Source: Microbispora oryzae (GTDB lineage: Bacteria > Actinomycetota > Actinomycetes > Streptosporangiales > Streptosporangiaceae). Taken from it: 64,000 bases of DNA. This document shows, piece by piece, positions 63,050-64,000 of this stretch (the first letter of the stretch is position 1; the number at the start of each line of letters is the position of its first letter). The stretch lies in assembly GCF_017896165.1 (NCBI RefSeq), contig NZ_JAFCNB010000008.1:124001-188000 (forward strand), given 5' to 3'. The position numbers were made by a program, and so were the translations under genes. Under the pieces are notes generated by a model. It was given only the letters and a program-made list of their open reading frames with translations. It had not been told where the DNA came from and did no database searches.

Positions 63050-64000
63050 GTGAAACGTAGGATCAGGACGCTGCTGGCGGCCGCCGCGCTTCCCCTGGTC
63101 ATGGTGGGCATGTTCCTTGCCGCGCGCCCCGCCGCGGCCGCGACCATGACCCGGGTGACCAACTTCGGTAACAACCCGACCAACCTGAACATGTACATCT
63201 ACGTGCCGAACAACGTGGCACCCCGCCCCGCCCTGCTCGTCCTGGTGCATTACTGCAGCGGGTCGGCCAGCGGCATCTTCAACGGCAACGGCCACGACTT
63301 CGTCACCGCCGCCGACCGCTACGGCTACATCATCGTGCTGCCCGAGGCCACCCGAAGCGGCTCCTGCTTCGACGTGTCCACCTCCGGCGCCCTCAAGCGC
63401 GACGGCGGCAGCGACTCCACCGGCATCATGTCGATGGTCTCCTACGCCCGCCAGCACTACAACATCGACTCCGGCCGCATCGTGGTCAGCGGATTCTCCT
63501 CCGGCGCCATGATGACCAACGTCCTGGCCGCCGAATATCCCGACGTGTTCTCCGCCGCCTCCGCCTACTCCGGCGTCCCGGCCGGCTGCTTCGCCACCAC
63601 CGGCGGGTCGCTGTGGAACAGCCAGTGCTCCGGCGGCCAGCTCATCAAGACCGCCCAGCAGTGGGGCGACCAGGCCCGCGCCATGTACCCCGGCTACACC
63701 GGCCCCTACCCCCGCATCCAGCTGTGGCACGGCACCACCGACACCACCCTCGCCTACCCCAACTTCGGCGAGGAGATCAAGCAGTGGACCAACCTCCACG
63801 GCCTGAGCCAGACCCCCAGCTTCACCGATCACCCGCAGTCCACCTGGACCCGCACCCGCTACGGCGGCACCGGCAACCAGGCCCCCGTCGAGGGCATCAG
63901 CATCAGCGGCGTCGGCCACCAGCTCCCCATGACCGGCCAGCTCGCCTACGCCATCACCTTCCTCGGCCTCGACGGCACCACGACCGCCTCGCCCTCCCCG
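63050..64000 (+). CDS. Secreted CE1/PHB-depolymerase-family esterase, 3'-truncated by window edge
   Basis: GTG 63050 follows AAGGAAGG. The visible 317 residues start with a signal peptide (basic KRRIR, then a hydrophobic stretch to PAAAA). The alpha/beta hydrolase domain follows, with VSGFSSGAMM as the nucleophile elbow near residue 150, CSGSAS near 70, and SGVGHQLP for the late catalytic His. The frame runs off the window in a Ser/Pro-rich linker (TTASPSP), so a carbohydrate-binding module probably follows. It is an acetylxylan or feruloyl esterase by analogy, and acts with the SGNH esterase upstream. The C-terminus is not seen. Confidence 0.88.
   Translation, partial: MKRRIRTLLAAAALPLVMVGMFLAARPAAAATMTRVTNFGNNPTNLNMYIYVPNNVAPRPALLVLVHYCSGSASGIFNGNGHDFVTAADRYGYIIVLPEATRSGSCFDVSTSGALKRDGGSDSTGIMSMVSYARQHYNIDSGRIVVSGFSSGAMMTNVLAAEYPDVFSAASAYSGVPAGCFATTGGSLWNSQCSGGQLIKTAQQWGDQARAMYPGYTGPYPRIQLWHGTTDTTLAYPNFGEEIKQWTNLHGLSQTPSFTDHPQSTWTRTRYGGTGNQAPVEGISISGVGHQLPMTGQLAYAITFLGLDGTTTASPSP

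Overview
The window is very GC-rich, uses GTG and even TTG starts freely, and encodes several secreted enzymes with Pro/Ser linkers and family 2 carbohydrate-binding modules. This fits a filamentous, soil-type actinomycete. A Streptosporangiaceae-like genus is my guess; nothing here proves the genus. No rRNA, tRNA, CRISPR array, integrase or intact insertion sequence was seen.

Layout. 2-7873 (+) is an eight-gene, translationally coupled operon that looks like an uncharacterised small-molecule pathway: a heme-oxygenase-like oxidase (cut by the left edge), a class IV aminotransferase, two circularly permuted ATP-grasp ligases, an RraA-like aldolase, a YdjA-like nitroreductase, an MFS exporter and a DapE-like deacylase. 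7996-17236 is mostly ordinary: a MarR-controlled haloalkane dehalogenase, a nuclease/helicase, a MazG-like enzyme, an isolated and divergent hemC, an NmrA/HxlR pair and a Pro-rich secreted protein. 17342-18808 is a CBM2 pectate lyase. 19332-20389 is a HEPN/MNT toxin-antitoxin module beside a possible gene remnant. 20473-24358 is a response regulator, histidine kinase and TMTC-like membrane/TPR protein in one coupled operon, followed by a cation/proton antiporter.

25857-31556 (-) is a second pathway-like group: an AMP-forming ligase, a FOXRED2-like flavoprotein, an alpha-hydroxy-acid oxidase and a cytochrome P450. Upstream of two of its genes lie heptamers of the TCAGAGN type spaced by exactly 11 bp. 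31689-43099 holds a SufR-like regulator with folE, a tandem duplicated CBM2 esterase locus (one copy decayed), pirin, a NhaD/ArsB-type transporter with a structured leader, a SpoIIE-type phosphatase and a TetR/DHA2 efflux pair.

43146-61479 is the most striking region. LeuA, LeuC, LeuD and a degenerate LeuB homologue sit with an aminotransferase, a clavaminate-synthase-like oxygenase, a PaaK-like adenylate-forming enzyme, a large FAD/NAD(P)-binding protein, two cupins, an isochorismatase-type hydrolase without the amidase cysteine, an exporter, three regulators and an extra GAPDH that could confer self-resistance. The enzyme set suggests leucine-style chain elongation or a 3-alkylmalate-derived (perhaps beta-lactone) building block. 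The window ends with a CBM2 SGNH esterase and the start of a CE1-like esterase.

A regulatory theme links the polysaccharide genes. The palindrome TGAAA-N-TTTCA is centred exactly 103 bp upstream of a TTGACR-N16-(T/G)ATTTG promoter in front of three esterase loci, and a weaker copy precedes the pectate lyase. Products and phenotypes below are inferred from motifs by eye; no database search was possible.
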